Made by a program: the position numbers and the translations under genes. Shown in pieces: positions 1 to 7,836 of a stretch of DNA of 64,000 nt (its first letter is position 1; the number at the start of each line of letters is the position of its first letter). The notes under the pieces are model-generated. The model searched no databases. It was not told the DNA's origin and was given only the letters and a program-made list of their open reading frames with translations. Source of the stretch: an uncultured Glaciecola sp. (lineage in GTDB: Bacteria; Pseudomonadota; Gammaproteobacteria; Enterobacterales; Alteromonadaceae); assembly GCA_937125395.1 (NCBI GenBank), contig CAKZLI010000010.1:1-64000 (forward strand), written 5' to 3'.

Positions 1-257
1 GTGTTACGTAATAAATCAGCTACAGAAGTTTGTCCTGAGAATTCAATCGCAGCACGATCGATAACAGTAACAGGTAATGCACCTTCCATATCAGCACGTT
101 TAATACGTGAACCAGTTACCTGGATTTTTTCGACTGTTTGAGCTTCCGCTTCTTCAGTCTCTTGTGCTACTGCAGCAGTAGAAAGGCTTAGGCCAGAAAC
201 GGCACCAAACGCAATCGCTAACTGAACAGACTTAGCTATTTTTGTGTTTGTAAACAT
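1..257 (-). CDS. TonB-dependent receptor, N-terminal fragment
   Basis: Only the first 85 codons are in the window; the gene continues past its left edge. The translation begins with a signal peptide (basic MFTNTKIAKS, a hydrophobic stretch, cleavage near AVAQE) followed by VEKIQVTGSRIKR and a plug-domain start (PVTVIDRAAIEFSG, SVADLLRN). This is the usual opening of Alteromonadales outer-membrane TonB-dependent receptors, which import siderophores, vitamins or oligosaccharides. A GGGAGA ribosome binding site lies 8 bases before the ATG. The substrate cannot be judged from this fragment. Confidence 0.85.
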   Translation of the reverse strand, partial: MFTNTKIAKSVQLAIAFGAVSGLSLSTAAVAQETEEAEAQTVEKIQVTGSRIKRADMEGALPVTVIDRAAIEFSGQTSVADLLRN

Positions 258-556
258 GTAAATGTCTCCCTAGGGCACTAATTTAATAGTGAATTATGTC
301 GTTGGTACGACTTATTGTAGATAAAACAAGATTACTTCCATAAAGCGCAATTATTTGAACATTATTAGTCGTAACTCATCCAATAATATACTCATCAGCA
401 CCTTTTGGTCAACTCAATGTTTGCAGGTAATGCAAATAGTTCAATTTTTTATGTAGCGCTTTTGTAACAAGCTGCATTGATGCATTGTGCTAGCCTTGTA
501 TGCAATGTTCTATTTTTGGGATAGCTATATGGTTATTGAGATGAGATGCAAATTCG
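258..556. other. Noncoding spacer upstream of the TonB receptor
   Basis: A 299-base AT-rich stretch between the receptor start and the 3' end of the AraC-type gene. It must contain the receptor promoter, but I see no convincing -35/-10 pair. A small perfect hairpin (GTCGT-TGGT-ACGAC, about 299-312) sits in the receptor leader. Nothing else is recognisable. Confidence 0.4.
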
Positions 557-1405
557 TTAACAAACTTGTCTTGTATCATTGAGTTTTTTAGGTGAACAGC
601 CAAAGCGTTGTTTGAAGGATCGCGAAAAATGCGCTGCATCCGAATATCCTAGACGTGCTGAAATTTGAGTGATATTGCCAATGCGGTTGCTGACTAACAA
701 TTTTGATATCAACAATTTTTCTTCACGTATCCAGGCAAATATCGAGCATTTATAGATACGCATAAAGGCATTACTCAATGCGTTTCTATTGATATCTAGT
801 CCGTCAACAAGCTGCTCTAATGATAAATTGCGTGCATGGTCTTCTTTGATAATACTTATTGCTTGTTTAACAATGTTGTAATCATAGCTCGGCACAGAAT
901 CAATTTTAGGTAACGGCTGTTGCAAATCAAAATACTGACTATTATTTAAATCGTCATTCAAATCAGTTATTAATCCGCTGTTTTGTGGTTGGGGTAATGG
1001 CGCTGTAGTATTAAATAAATTTGTTGTAGTGTTAGCGTGTGATTCAAACATGATACTCAAGCGCATGTATATTTCTTGTATTTTCATTGAGGCTGGCAAT
1101 ATATCGACAAACCCAGCCTCTAACATTTGATTTAAATACGCTTCAGAACTATCACTGCTTTTTAAATATATAGGTATATAGACATCAGGGCTGATTGACT
1201 GCACTAATGAAACGAAACCAAGCACATCTAAACTATCAACATCATCACTCATCACGATAAACTGAATATTATTTTTTACTACTGCTTCAATAACTTGCAA
1301 AGGATTATTGGTACAATTAAAAATAATATTTTTATGGATTCTCTTTGTTTCAACCACACTAGAATAATGCTTCTCAAGCAACATTATATTAATACCATTT
1401 AACAT
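557..1405 (-). CDS. AraC-family regulator with receiver-like N-terminal domain
   Basis: A 282-residue protein. Residues about 5-125 have the alternating strand/helix pattern of a response-regulator receiver (FIVMSDD..., VYIPIYLKSSD, AGFVDILPA). The aspartate that would be phosphorylated is not clearly placed (MSDDVDS) and the usual lysine after the last strand appears to be missing (LPASMK), so it may be a pseudo-receiver. A serine/glutamine/proline-rich linker (about 125-175) leads to a C-terminal AraC DNA-binding domain (about 180-278) with two helix-turn-helix units, the second containing ARLGYSDAAHFSRSFKQRFG. It is probably a transcription factor. No sensor kinase gene is adjacent and the target genes are unknown. 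Confidence 0.8.
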   Translation of the reverse strand: MLNGINIMLLEKHYSSVVETKRIHKNIIFNCTNNPLQVIEAVVKNNIQFIVMSDDVDSLDVLGFVSLVQSISPDVYIPIYLKSSDSSEAYLNQMLEAGFVDILPASMKIQEIYMRLSIMFESHANTTTNLFNTTAPLPQPQNSGLITDLNDDLNNSQYFDLQQPLPKIDSVPSYDYNIVKQAISIIKEDHARNLSLEQLVDGLDINRNALSNAFMRIYKCSIFAWIREEKLLISKLLVSNRIGNITQISARLGYSDAAHFSRSFKQRFGCSPKKLNDTRQVC

Positions 1406-1635
1406 TTATACCTATCCAGCAAATATACAAACATTTAAATACAATAAACATTAATTAGAAGCTTAACAATAAGACAAATTCTTAGATGATTGATATTAAC
1501 TGTAATTTAGCAATATTTTTTAGATAATTTATTTGGTTTAGGTTGGCCTTTTTGTATATTAAAACGTATCTTGAATTAAAATCACGGTGATTTATTGAAT
1601 CTGATAAGACATCAATTATAAAAATTGAATTGGGT

Positions 1636-1743
1636 GGCAAATCTCCAGCCACATCCGCGCACATGAGTCAAATGTTACGGCTGCTCCCTTCCGGGTCTGA
1701 CCGAGTTCACATAATATCATTGCGAGAGGACCAGAGACTTACC
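1636..1743 (-). ncRNA. ffs: 4.5S RNA of the signal recognition particle
   Basis: The minus strand carries the SRP domain IV core GGTCAGACCCGGAAGGGAGC followed by AGCC, the conserved Ffh-binding hairpin. The ends (GGTAAGTCTCTGG and CUGGAGAUUUGCC) pair over 13 positions counting G-U pairs, closing a roughly 108-nt rod as expected for the short bacterial SRP RNA. A T-rich stretch follows the 3' end. The RNA works with Ffh in co-translational targeting of membrane proteins. The exact mature ends are inferred from the pairing. Confidence 0.95.
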
Positions 1744-1757
1744 ATTGAAGAAGTCGC

Positions 1758-1786
1758 ATTATGCCTATCATCTAGCGTCATTGCAA
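1758..1786 (-). promoter_or_regulatory. Probable sigma-70 promoter of ffs
   Basis: On the minus strand TTGCAA, 17 bases, CATAAT. The expected transcript start lies 7-8 bases upstream of the predicted mature 4.5S RNA, leaving a short leader for RNase P to remove, as in E. coli. Confidence 0.65.
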
Positions 1787-1791
1787 CACTC

Positions 1792-1813
1792 TATTAGGAT
1801 ATATAACCTAATA
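1792..1813. promoter_or_regulatory. Palindrome matching the Lrp-type operator, beside the ffs promoter
   Basis: An inverted repeat with one mismatched pair and the core TAGGATATATAACCTA. It matches 15 of 16 bases of the perfect palindrome at 3045-3060. It lies between the 3' end of the dehydrogenase gene and the ffs promoter, ending 5 bases upstream of the ffs -35 box. Probable binding site for the neighbouring Lrp/AsnC regulator. Confidence 0.55.
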
Positions 1814-1851
1814 ATTTGAGCCGTTAGTCAGGCATCTTGGCTGGGTTGATT

Positions 1852-2925
1852 TTATCTGGCTTTCCGTTTAGCCAAAATTTTGGCTTCTGCGAGTTGATTA
1901 GCAATGATATTGGTCGCCTCCCCTTGTGCCGTCGACAATGTAAATATCTGCGTTAACGTCGCACCTATCTGTTCGATGTGGGCTTTCATTAACGCTGGGC
2001 TACTGTCAGTTTGTTGATGATGTATATCAATGATCCCTGCCGCGTTGATCACATAATCAGGCGCATAAGTAATACCGCGTTGTAACAATGCTTGTCCTAA
2101 GTCTTCAGTGAGCAACTGGTTGTTAGCAGCACCAGCAATGACTTTGGCCTTGATTGCAGGGATTGTATTGGGATTAACCGTTGCACCTAATGCACAAGGT
2201 GCCAGCACATCACACTCAACCGCATGGATCTCATTAATATCCACTACTTGAGCACCAAATGCCAATTGTGCTTTGAGCACTGCGGGTCGATGGGTATCGG
2301 CAATGATCAATGTTGCCCCTGCAGTATGGAGCATTTGGGCTAATCGAAAGCCCACTTGCCCTACGCCTTGAATGGCAACCGTCAGTCCTGACAAATCCCC
2401 TAGCTTACGGGCAAATGCAAACGCTACCGCAGCTTGCAAACCGACAAAGGTGCCATAAGCAGTAGACGGAGCAGGATTACCATCAGATGGCTCACCTAAA
2501 TACGTAAACTTAGCATTTAGCCCACCGGCATAGCTTGTGTTCTCCGCCATTAAATGCACATCACTGACCGCAATTCCAGAGTCTTCAGCCACAATATATT
2601 GACCGCCTAAAGATTCAACAAAGCGCCCCATTGCTTGCATCATCTCTGGTGTTTTATCGGTATGCGGGTCGGCAATAATGACCGATTTTCCTCCGCCCAT
2701 CGGCAGGTTCGCCATCGCCGCTTTATAAGTCATGCCCTTCGCTAAACGCAGCACGTCCGTTAATGCTGCTTCATCATCCGCGTATGGATACATTCGACAA
2801 CCGCCCAGTGAGGCGCCCAATGTTGTATCGTGCACCGCAATAATTGCCTGTAAGCCAGACGTTTTATCTTGATGAAATGCAACATGCTCGTGGTTATCAA
2901 ATTCAGGGTGTGCAAACAATGCCAT
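1852..2925 (-). CDS. Leucine/valine-type amino-acid dehydrogenase
   Basis: A 357-residue member of the Glu/Leu/Phe/Val dehydrogenase family, which oxidatively deaminates branched-chain (or aromatic) amino acids to 2-oxo acids with NAD+. The family catalytic region is LPMGGGKSVI with Lys80, preceded by GGCRMYPYADD. The Rossmann fold contains GVGQVG at about 187-192. Length fits leucine dehydrogenases (about 340-365). An AAGGA site precedes the ATG. The gene is divergent from an Lrp/AsnC regulator with a palindromic operator between them, which suggests amino-acid-responsive control. Sequence alone does not separate leucine from valine or phenylalanine preference. Confidence 0.9.
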   Translation of the reverse strand: MALFAHPEFDNHEHVAFHQDKTSGLQAIIAVHDTTLGASLGGCRMYPYADDEAALTDVLRLAKGMTYKAAMANLPMGGGKSVIIADPHTDKTPEMMQAMGRFVESLGGQYIVAEDSGIAVSDVHLMAENTSYAGGLNAKFTYLGEPSDGNPAPSTAYGTFVGLQAAVAFAFARKLGDLSGLTVAIQGVGQVGFRLAQMLHTAGATLIIADTHRPAVLKAQLAFGAQVVDINEIHAVECDVLAPCALGATVNPNTIPAIKAKVIAGAANNQLLTEDLGQALLQRGITYAPDYVINAAGIIDIHHQQTDSSPALMKAHIEQIGATLTQIFTLSTAQGEATNIIANQLAEAKILAKRKAR

Positions 2926-3044
2926 GATGTATCCTTATCAGTAATGTGCGCCTATAGTAACGAATCCTGAACAAGATATGTATTGCAATTACACGTTTTT
3001 ATGAATTTTTTTCATCGTATTCTTAGTTGCAATAACGTCTAATT

Positions 3045-3060
3045 TAGGATATATATCCTA
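3045..3060. promoter_or_regulatory. Perfect 16-bp palindrome, probable Lrp/AsnC operator
   Basis: TAGGATATATATCCTA is exactly self-complementary. It lies in the divergent spacer between the dehydrogenase and the Lrp/AsnC gene, about 30 bases before the regulator start. Position and symmetry suit autoregulation and control of the dehydrogenase. A near-identical copy lies at 1792-1813. Confidence 0.65.
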
Positions 3061-3088
3061 CATGTTAGAATAATTTGAAATGCTGATA

Positions 3089-3556
3089 ATGAAACTAGAC
3101 AAGTTTGATCGTGAAATCCTTCGCGTGATGCAACGCGATGCCACTATTTCAATGGCTGATTTGAGCCAAAAAGTGGGCTTATCACACACCCCTTGTTGGC
3201 GCAGAGTCAAGAAAATGGAGGCTGAGGGGTTAATCAGACAAAAAGTCACGTTATTAGACAGCAAAAAACTCAATCTGGGTGTCTCGGTGTTTATCTACAT
3301 CACCCTCAAAAATCACGATGGTGATTCCTTAACCGATTTTGAAGCTGCCGTACACGAAGTGGATGAAATTGTTGAATGCCACACAACCAGTGGCGAAAAA
3401 GATTATTTACTTAAAGTCATTGTCGAAAGCATTGAAGAATACGAGCAATTGCTCAAAGCTAAGCTTACACACTTACCGTCGGTTGATCACGTCAGCTCAA
3501 CTTTTGCCTTAAAACAAGTCAAAAACACCACCGAACTGCCTATCAAATACTTGTGA
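3089..3556 (+). CDS. Lrp/AsnC-family transcriptional regulator
   Basis: About 155 residues. An N-terminal helix-turn-helix (LDKFDREIL... ISMADLSQKVGLSHTPCWRRVKKMEAEGLI, residues 1-50) is followed by the RAM/ACT-like effector and oligomerisation domain (about 65-145). Family members bind amino acids and wrap DNA as octamers. Divergence from an amino-acid dehydrogenase and the palindromes around it suggest it senses that enzyme's substrate. I chose the ATG giving MKLDKFDREIL, the usual family start; an in-frame ATG at 3080 is the alternative. Neither has a good ribosome binding site. Confidence 0.9.
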   Translation: MKLDKFDREILRVMQRDATISMADLSQKVGLSHTPCWRRVKKMEAEGLIRQKVTLLDSKKLNLGVSVFIYITLKNHDGDSLTDFEAAVHEVDEIVECHTTSGEKDYLLKVIVESIEEYEQLLKAKLTHLPSVDHVSSTFALKQVKNTTELPIKYL

Positions 3557-3610
3557 TGTTTTTGTCATATAACGTCTTAGGCCTCAGCCTATATTAAGCA
3601 GTCACTTAAC

Positions 3611-5167
3611 CTATAGCTTTACCGTCGCCTTGTTGATCCCGTATTCACGCAATTTATTGGCGATAGCCGTGTGCGACAAGCCTAATTTTCGTGCCAATTG
3701 ACGGGTACTTGGGTGAGCCGGATATAGCTTACGTAACAAGTCCTTTTCAAACTTCTTCACTTCTTGGTCCAATGACCCAGCAAAGTTCTCATCAATATAA
3801 CTTACCGTGGAAGAACAGGACGGCAAGTGAATGTGTTCTTTAGTGATTTCATTCCCTTCTAATAGGGTCAATGCTCGGTACAATGCACTTTGCAATTGAC
3901 GTACATTACCAGGCCAAGGGTAAGTATTTAAATATTCCACGCATGACTTACTGAGCTTGGCAATGTTACGCCCTAACTTAACACAATGTTGCTTGATAAA
4001 CGCTTCCGTCAAAGGAATAATATCTTGCTTACGCTCACGCAGTGCCGGCATAATCAGACCCAATACGTTCAAACGGTAATATAAATCTTCACGAAAACGG
4101 CCATTTTCGACGAGCTGCCCCAAATCTTTGCATGTCGTACACATGATCCGCACATCGACAGGTACCGGGTGTTCATCTCCGACGCGTCGGAATTCTCCAT
4201 CTTCAATTACACGCAGTAACTTGCCTTGTAACTGATGCGACATATCAGCGACTTCATCGAGTAATAAGGTTCCACCTTGGGCTTGCTCAAGTAGCCCAGT
4301 CTTGGCTTCAATTGAACCAAATGCGCCTTTACCGTATCCAAAGAGTTCTGTTTCGGCGACATCATCTGGCAATGCTGCACAATTTAATGCTAAAAATGGA
4401 GCTTGAGCACGACTAGAAGCATCATGACAAGAGCGAGCAATCAGTTCTTTGCCTGTGCCTGTCTCACCAAATACGAGTAAAGGACCATCCAAGTCTGCCA
4501 TGCATTTTGCTTCTCTAATGACTTTACGCATGGCCGGTGAATGAGCATGAAATTTATCAAAGCTGTCGGTTTCTTTTTTGTGGAACGTATTAAATTGCTG
4601 ACCTAGGCGTAACTCAGACTTGAGGATCACTACCGCACCGGCCAAAATATCTTTGCCACCCGCATCTGGCACCAGCACAGGTAATATATCAGCAATGTAG
4701 TCTTGTTCAACAAACTTGACCTTGTGGGTTTGACCCAGGGTTTCTTCACTGTCGAGCCATTTTTCAAATTTAAACCCGACAACCCATTCTTCTATTTCTG
4801 CATTGTTTAGCAAAGACACATCGTTATCCACACTTAAACTAGCAGCATCATTAAATAGGACAATGCGGCCTTTGGTGTCTATTGAAAAGACTGGATCAGG
4901 CATGGTTTGAATCATTGCACGCAGCTCGTTACGCTCGCGTTCAATGGGCATAAAGAGGGTCGTCTTGACATCATCTATGCCTTCAATGCGTCTGATCTTA
5001 GGCATAAATTGCTGAAAATCAGCAAATTCAATATTCGGAAAACTCAGGTAAATCTTACCTGATTCATTAATTTCGATACCACGCAAATCAATGTTATGTG
5101 CTCTGAGCAACTCCAAAACATCTTGCGCAATCCCCAACCTATCTTGACAACTTATTTCCAAACGCAT
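3611..5167 (-). CDS. tyrR: Aromatic amino-acid regulator TyrR
   Basis: A 518-residue protein with the TyrR domain order: ACT domain (MRLEISCQDRLGIAQDVLELL), PAS domain (about 80-190), AAA+ domain with Walker A GETGTGKE (234-241), and a C-terminal helix-turn-helix (STRQLARKLGLSHTAIANKL). The sigma-54 contact loop GAFTGA is replaced by GAFGSI, so, as in E. coli TyrR, it probably works with sigma-70. I chose the ATG at 5167 because it gives the E. coli-like start and has GAG 10 bases upstream; an ATG at 5209 would add 14 residues. It lies just downstream of phhA in the same direction and probably controls it, as PhhR does in Pseudomonas. Confidence 0.93.
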   Translation of the reverse strand: MRLEISCQDRLGIAQDVLELLRAHNIDLRGIEINESGKIYLSFPNIEFADFQQFMPKIRRIEGIDDVKTTLFMPIERERNELRAMIQTMPDPVFSIDTKGRIVLFNDAASLSVDNDVSLLNNAEIEEWVVGFKFEKWLDSEETLGQTHKVKFVEQDYIADILPVLVPDAGGKDILAGAVVILKSELRLGQQFNTFHKKETDSFDKFHAHSPAMRKVIREAKCMADLDGPLLVFGETGTGKELIARSCHDASSRAQAPFLALNCAALPDDVAETELFGYGKGAFGSIEAKTGLLEQAQGGTLLLDEVADMSHQLQGKLLRVIEDGEFRRVGDEHPVPVDVRIMCTTCKDLGQLVENGRFREDLYYRLNVLGLIMPALRERKQDIIPLTEAFIKQHCVKLGRNIAKLSKSCVEYLNTYPWPGNVRQLQSALYRALTLLEGNEITKEHIHLPSCSSTVSYIDENFAGSLDQEVKKFEKDLLRKLYPAHPSTRQLARKLGLSHTAIANKLREYGINKATVKL

Positions 5168-5262
5168 GTGATATTTCTCGTGTAAACCTGTATGGTATTT
5201 GTTACGCATACAGGCTTAAATAGATCATCTATTTATTTGCAAATATATTGCATGGATGGGTT

Positions 5263-6033
5263 TTATAAGGGGCTTAACAATCCTTCTCGCTTCGCTATGT
5301 ACATCATCTCCATAACTTGCTCTCGCGTAAAATCAAATAAATCATCCAAACTATTCAGATAAAAATATTGTGGTTGCAAAACATCTATTTGATACGGAGT
5401 ACGCAATACTTGGTTTAAATCAAATCGGCTACGCTTAGGGGCATCACTGTGCATGGCATAATCGCATTCACTGGGCGAGGACAAAATCCCGCCTCCATAA
5501 ATTTTTAGTCCTTGTGAGGTCTGCAACAAACCAAACTCCACCGTAAACCAATATAATCGAGCCAGATACACGCGCTCTTCTGGCGTTGCATTAAGCCCTG
5601 CTTGCCCGTAAGTATGGGTAAAATGTGCAAATGCAGGATGCGTTAACAATGGACAGTGCCCATAGATTTCATGAAATATATCTGGCTCTTGTAAATAATC
5701 CATTTGTTCGCGTCGACGAATGAATGTCGCTACCGGAAATGCTTTACTGGCGAGCAGCGCAAAAAATTTATCAAAATTAATCAATGCCGGCACTGGTGCC
5801 GTCCGCCATCCTGTTTCTTTAAGTAGCACTGCGTCAATGTCTGATAATTGTGGAATACGATCTTGTGGCAAGGCTAACTTAGCCAGTCCATCTAAATACT
5901 CAGTACAGGCAATTTGTTCAATGATCCCATTTTGTCGAGTTAGTAACTCACCCCACACGTCATGCTCTTCTGCTTGCCATTCGATATGGCCATTGCTAGA
6001 TAACGTTTTAGCGACATAATCTGTCGTTTTCAT
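5263..6033 (-). CDS. phhA: Phenylalanine 4-monooxygenase
   Basis: A 256-residue pterin-dependent aromatic amino-acid hydroxylase converting phenylalanine to tyrosine. The iron ligands are visible: His121 and His126 in FHEIYGHCPLL and Glu166 in WFTVEFGLL. Length matches bacterial single-domain enzymes. It is followed by tyrR on the same strand. The usual partner phhB (pterin carbinolamine dehydratase) is not next to it and must be elsewhere if present. Confidence 0.96.
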   Translation of the reverse strand: MKTTDYVAKTLSSNGHIEWQAEEHDVWGELLTRQNGIIEQIACTEYLDGLAKLALPQDRIPQLSDIDAVLLKETGWRTAPVPALINFDKFFALLASKAFPVATFIRRREQMDYLQEPDIFHEIYGHCPLLTHPAFAHFTHTYGQAGLNATPEERVYLARLYWFTVEFGLLQTSQGLKIYGGGILSSPSECDYAMHSDAPKRSRFDLNQVLRTPYQIDVLQPQYFYLNSLDDLFDFTREQVMEMMYIAKREGLLSPL

Positions 6034-6142
6034 TCCACACTTCCTCTACCAATCGTTAAATACTACATGATATTAAGTGTACGTAAATACCGATTGAATG
6101 CATGTTAAATGCGTATTGATTCATCTTACTGAGTTAAATATC

Positions 6143-6160
6143 TGTAAATTTAAAGATACA
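6143..6160. promoter_or_regulatory. Weak candidate TyrR box upstream of phhA
   Basis: TGTAAATTTAAAGATACA resembles the TyrR box (TGTAAA-N6-TTTACA): the left half is exact and the right half matches 4 of 6. It lies about 110 bases upstream of phhA. The region is AT-rich, so a chance match is possible. Confidence 0.3.
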
Positions 6161-6177
6161 GATTTTACATTAAGGGT

Positions 6178-6204
6178 AATAAAAAAGCGCCTCAATGGCG
6201 CTTT
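6178..6204 (-). terminator. Rho-independent terminator of pspABC
   Basis: On the minus strand AAAGCGCC, a 5-base loop, GGCGCTTT, then a run of Ts, about 40 bases after the pspC stop. Confidence 0.9.
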
Positions 6205-6244
6205 AACATAATATATATACATAAGAGTATCATGAAAGAATGAA

Positions 6245-6688
6245 TCAAAGTTTGTTCAGTTCACGGTCCAATTGAAATGATTGACTGGTCACATACGACT
6301 CGACATCACGTAAGCGGCGTTCACTATCATCAAATATGGCTTTCACCTCACTAAATGCGATAGAAGGGACCTTGCCTTTTTGCCATACTTTTTGTTTGAT
6401 TTCTATTTTATTAGCCGAATCATTGTACCAACCTTTACCCGTGTTACTGCTGCCCATACCCACCACATTGCTAGTATCCACTTGGATATGATCGGGCCGC
6501 GGTTCCATAATGAACCAACATGCTATGTACGCAACCAACATAAATGGCCCAGCCATCAAGAAAAAAGCAGTGACAGTTAAGACCCGAACCAACCAGGTTT
6601 CAATGCCAAAGTAATCGGCAACACCTGCACAGACTCCGGCAATGCGCTTATCATCCGTATTACGATACAACCCTATTTTGTTGTTCAT
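6245..6688 (-). CDS. pspC: Phage-shock protein C
   Basis: A 147-residue inner-membrane protein with the PspC domain at the N terminus (LYRNTDDKRIAGVCAGVADYFGIETWLVRVL), one hydrophobic segment (about 35-63) and a soluble C-terminal tail predicted to form helices. PspC senses envelope stress with PspB and releases PspF from PspA. The ATG at 6688 overlaps the pspB stop as ATGA, which favours it over an upstream ATG at 6703 inside pspB. Confidence 0.93.
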   Translation of the reverse strand: MNNKIGLYRNTDDKRIAGVCAGVADYFGIETWLVRVLTVTAFFLMAGPFMLVAYIACWFIMEPRPDHIQVDTSNVVGMGSSNTGKGWYNDSANKIEIKQKVWQKGKVPSIAFSEVKAIFDDSERRLRDVESYVTSQSFQLDRELNKL

Positions 6689-6924
6689 ACTTTTTGTCTC
6701 CATTGCGGGGCTTCACTATCCAAAATAGTTTCTAACGTCTTGATCCGCTCCGACATATGCTCCGCTTTTTCCGCTAACATTTGCAGGTCTTTATAATCGT
6801 TTTCAGATAATCCTTTACTGATTTGACACTTACCGCGGTAATGCAATATTAGCCATGTGGGTGCAACAAACAACATGAACAAAATCATGGGTACACCAAC
6901 AGCTACAATAAAAAACTCTTCCAT
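6685..6924 (-). CDS. pspB: Phage-shock protein B
   Basis: A 79-residue protein with one N-terminal membrane segment (FFIVAVGVPMILFMLFVAPTWLIL) and a cytoplasmic coiled-coil tail (LQMLAEKAEHMSERIKTLETIL). This is the PspB pattern. It partners PspC in stress sensing. It is the second gene of pspABC and is translationally coupled to pspC. No pspD or pspE follows. Confidence 0.93.
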   Translation of the reverse strand: MEEFFIVAVGVPMILFMLFVAPTWLILHYRGKCQISKGLSENDYKDLQMLAEKAEHMSERIKTLETILDSEAPQWRQKV

Positions 6925-6979
6925 CTTCTCATCCTCTCACTCGTTATTTTTATTTTTCAGTGTCGTATTAAATCGTGCG

Positions 6980-7648
6980 TTACTTAGCTGCTCGTTCGGC
7001 CATCGCCGCTTTTAATGCTGCCAATTCATCTTCGACCTGACCATCCGCTTGTAGCTCAGCGAATTCATCATTGAGGGTCTTTTTACCCAAATCATAGGCG
7101 TCTACTTGTGCTTCAATGTCGTTGATTTTACGCTCGTATTGCTCAAAACGCCCCATTGCATCTTCGACTTTGGCACTGTCTAATGTTTTTTTCACGTCCA
7201 ATCGAGATGATGCGGTTGATTGACGTAACAAAATAGTCTTTTGACGCGCTTTGGCATCGGCAAGTTTTTCTTGTAACTGACCCGTTTCTAATTGCAATTT
7301 AGTGAGCTGCTCATCAATGTTACCTAGCTCATGCTCTAGTACAGTGGCGGTGTCTGTGCATTTACTGCGCTCTTGTAATGCGGCTCTAGCAAGGTCCTCA
7401 CGATCTTTCGTGATCGCAAGCTCGGCTTTAGCTGACCAATCTGTTGCTTGAAATTGTAGTTTTTCTATCTGACGTTCAATGTCTTTTTTGTTAGCGATGG
7501 TCTTAGCAGATGCTGAACGCACCTCAACTAGGGTATCTTCCATCTCTTGGATAATAAGGCGAACCATTTTTTCAGGATCTTCAGCCTTATCAAGTAATGA
7601 ATTGATGTTTGAATTAATAATATCGGTAAAACGTGAAAATATGCTCAT
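6980..7648 (-). CDS. pspA: Phage-shock protein A
   Basis: A 222-residue coiled-coil protein of the PspA/ESCRT-III family, closely E. coli-like at its start (MSIFSRFTDIINSNINSLL, KAEDPEKMVRLIIQEMEDTL). In unstressed cells it binds and inhibits PspF; under stress it oligomerises on the inner membrane to limit proton leakage. I chose the ATG at 7648 because a perfect AAGGAG lies 7 bases upstream and the family start is matched; an ATG at 7684 lies inside the sigma-54 promoter. First gene of pspABC. Confidence 0.96.
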   Translation of the reverse strand: MSIFSRFTDIINSNINSLLDKAEDPEKMVRLIIQEMEDTLVEVRSASAKTIANKKDIERQIEKLQFQATDWSAKAELAITKDREDLARAALQERSKCTDTATVLEHELGNIDEQLTKLQLETGQLQEKLADAKARQKTILLRQSTASSRLDVKKTLDSAKVEDAMGRFEQYERKINDIEAQVDAYDLGKKTLNDEFAELQADGQVEDELAALKAAMAERAAK

Positions 7649-7678
7649 ACTAGACTCCTTAATAATCTGCATTAATAT

Positions 7679-7695
7679 ATCCAACTATCATGCCA
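7679..7695 (-). promoter_or_regulatory. Sigma-54 promoter of pspABC
   Basis: On the minus strand TGGCATGATAGTTGGAT has the -24 GG and a -12 TTGG element at the correct spacing, close to TGGCACG-N4-TTGCA. The expected transcript start is about 20 bases before pspA. PspF, encoded divergently next door, is the cognate activator. Its upstream sites and any IHF site should lie in the AT-rich 7700-7830 region, but I cannot place them. Confidence 0.8.
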
Positions 7696-7836
7696 ATCTT
7701 TAACTAATTGTAATGTGTTGATTTATATAGATAAAAATAAAATCACAAATAATATGATATTTTACGCATTAATGATTTACACTAAATATTAGTCTAAATG
7801 ACCACTCATTAACCTACTGCACAGACAAGGAGCCTT

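Noticed and set aside
1482..1664. 60-codon open frame on the minus strand
   Set aside because: It begins inside the 4.5S RNA, is AT-rich, has no ribosome site and resembles no protein.
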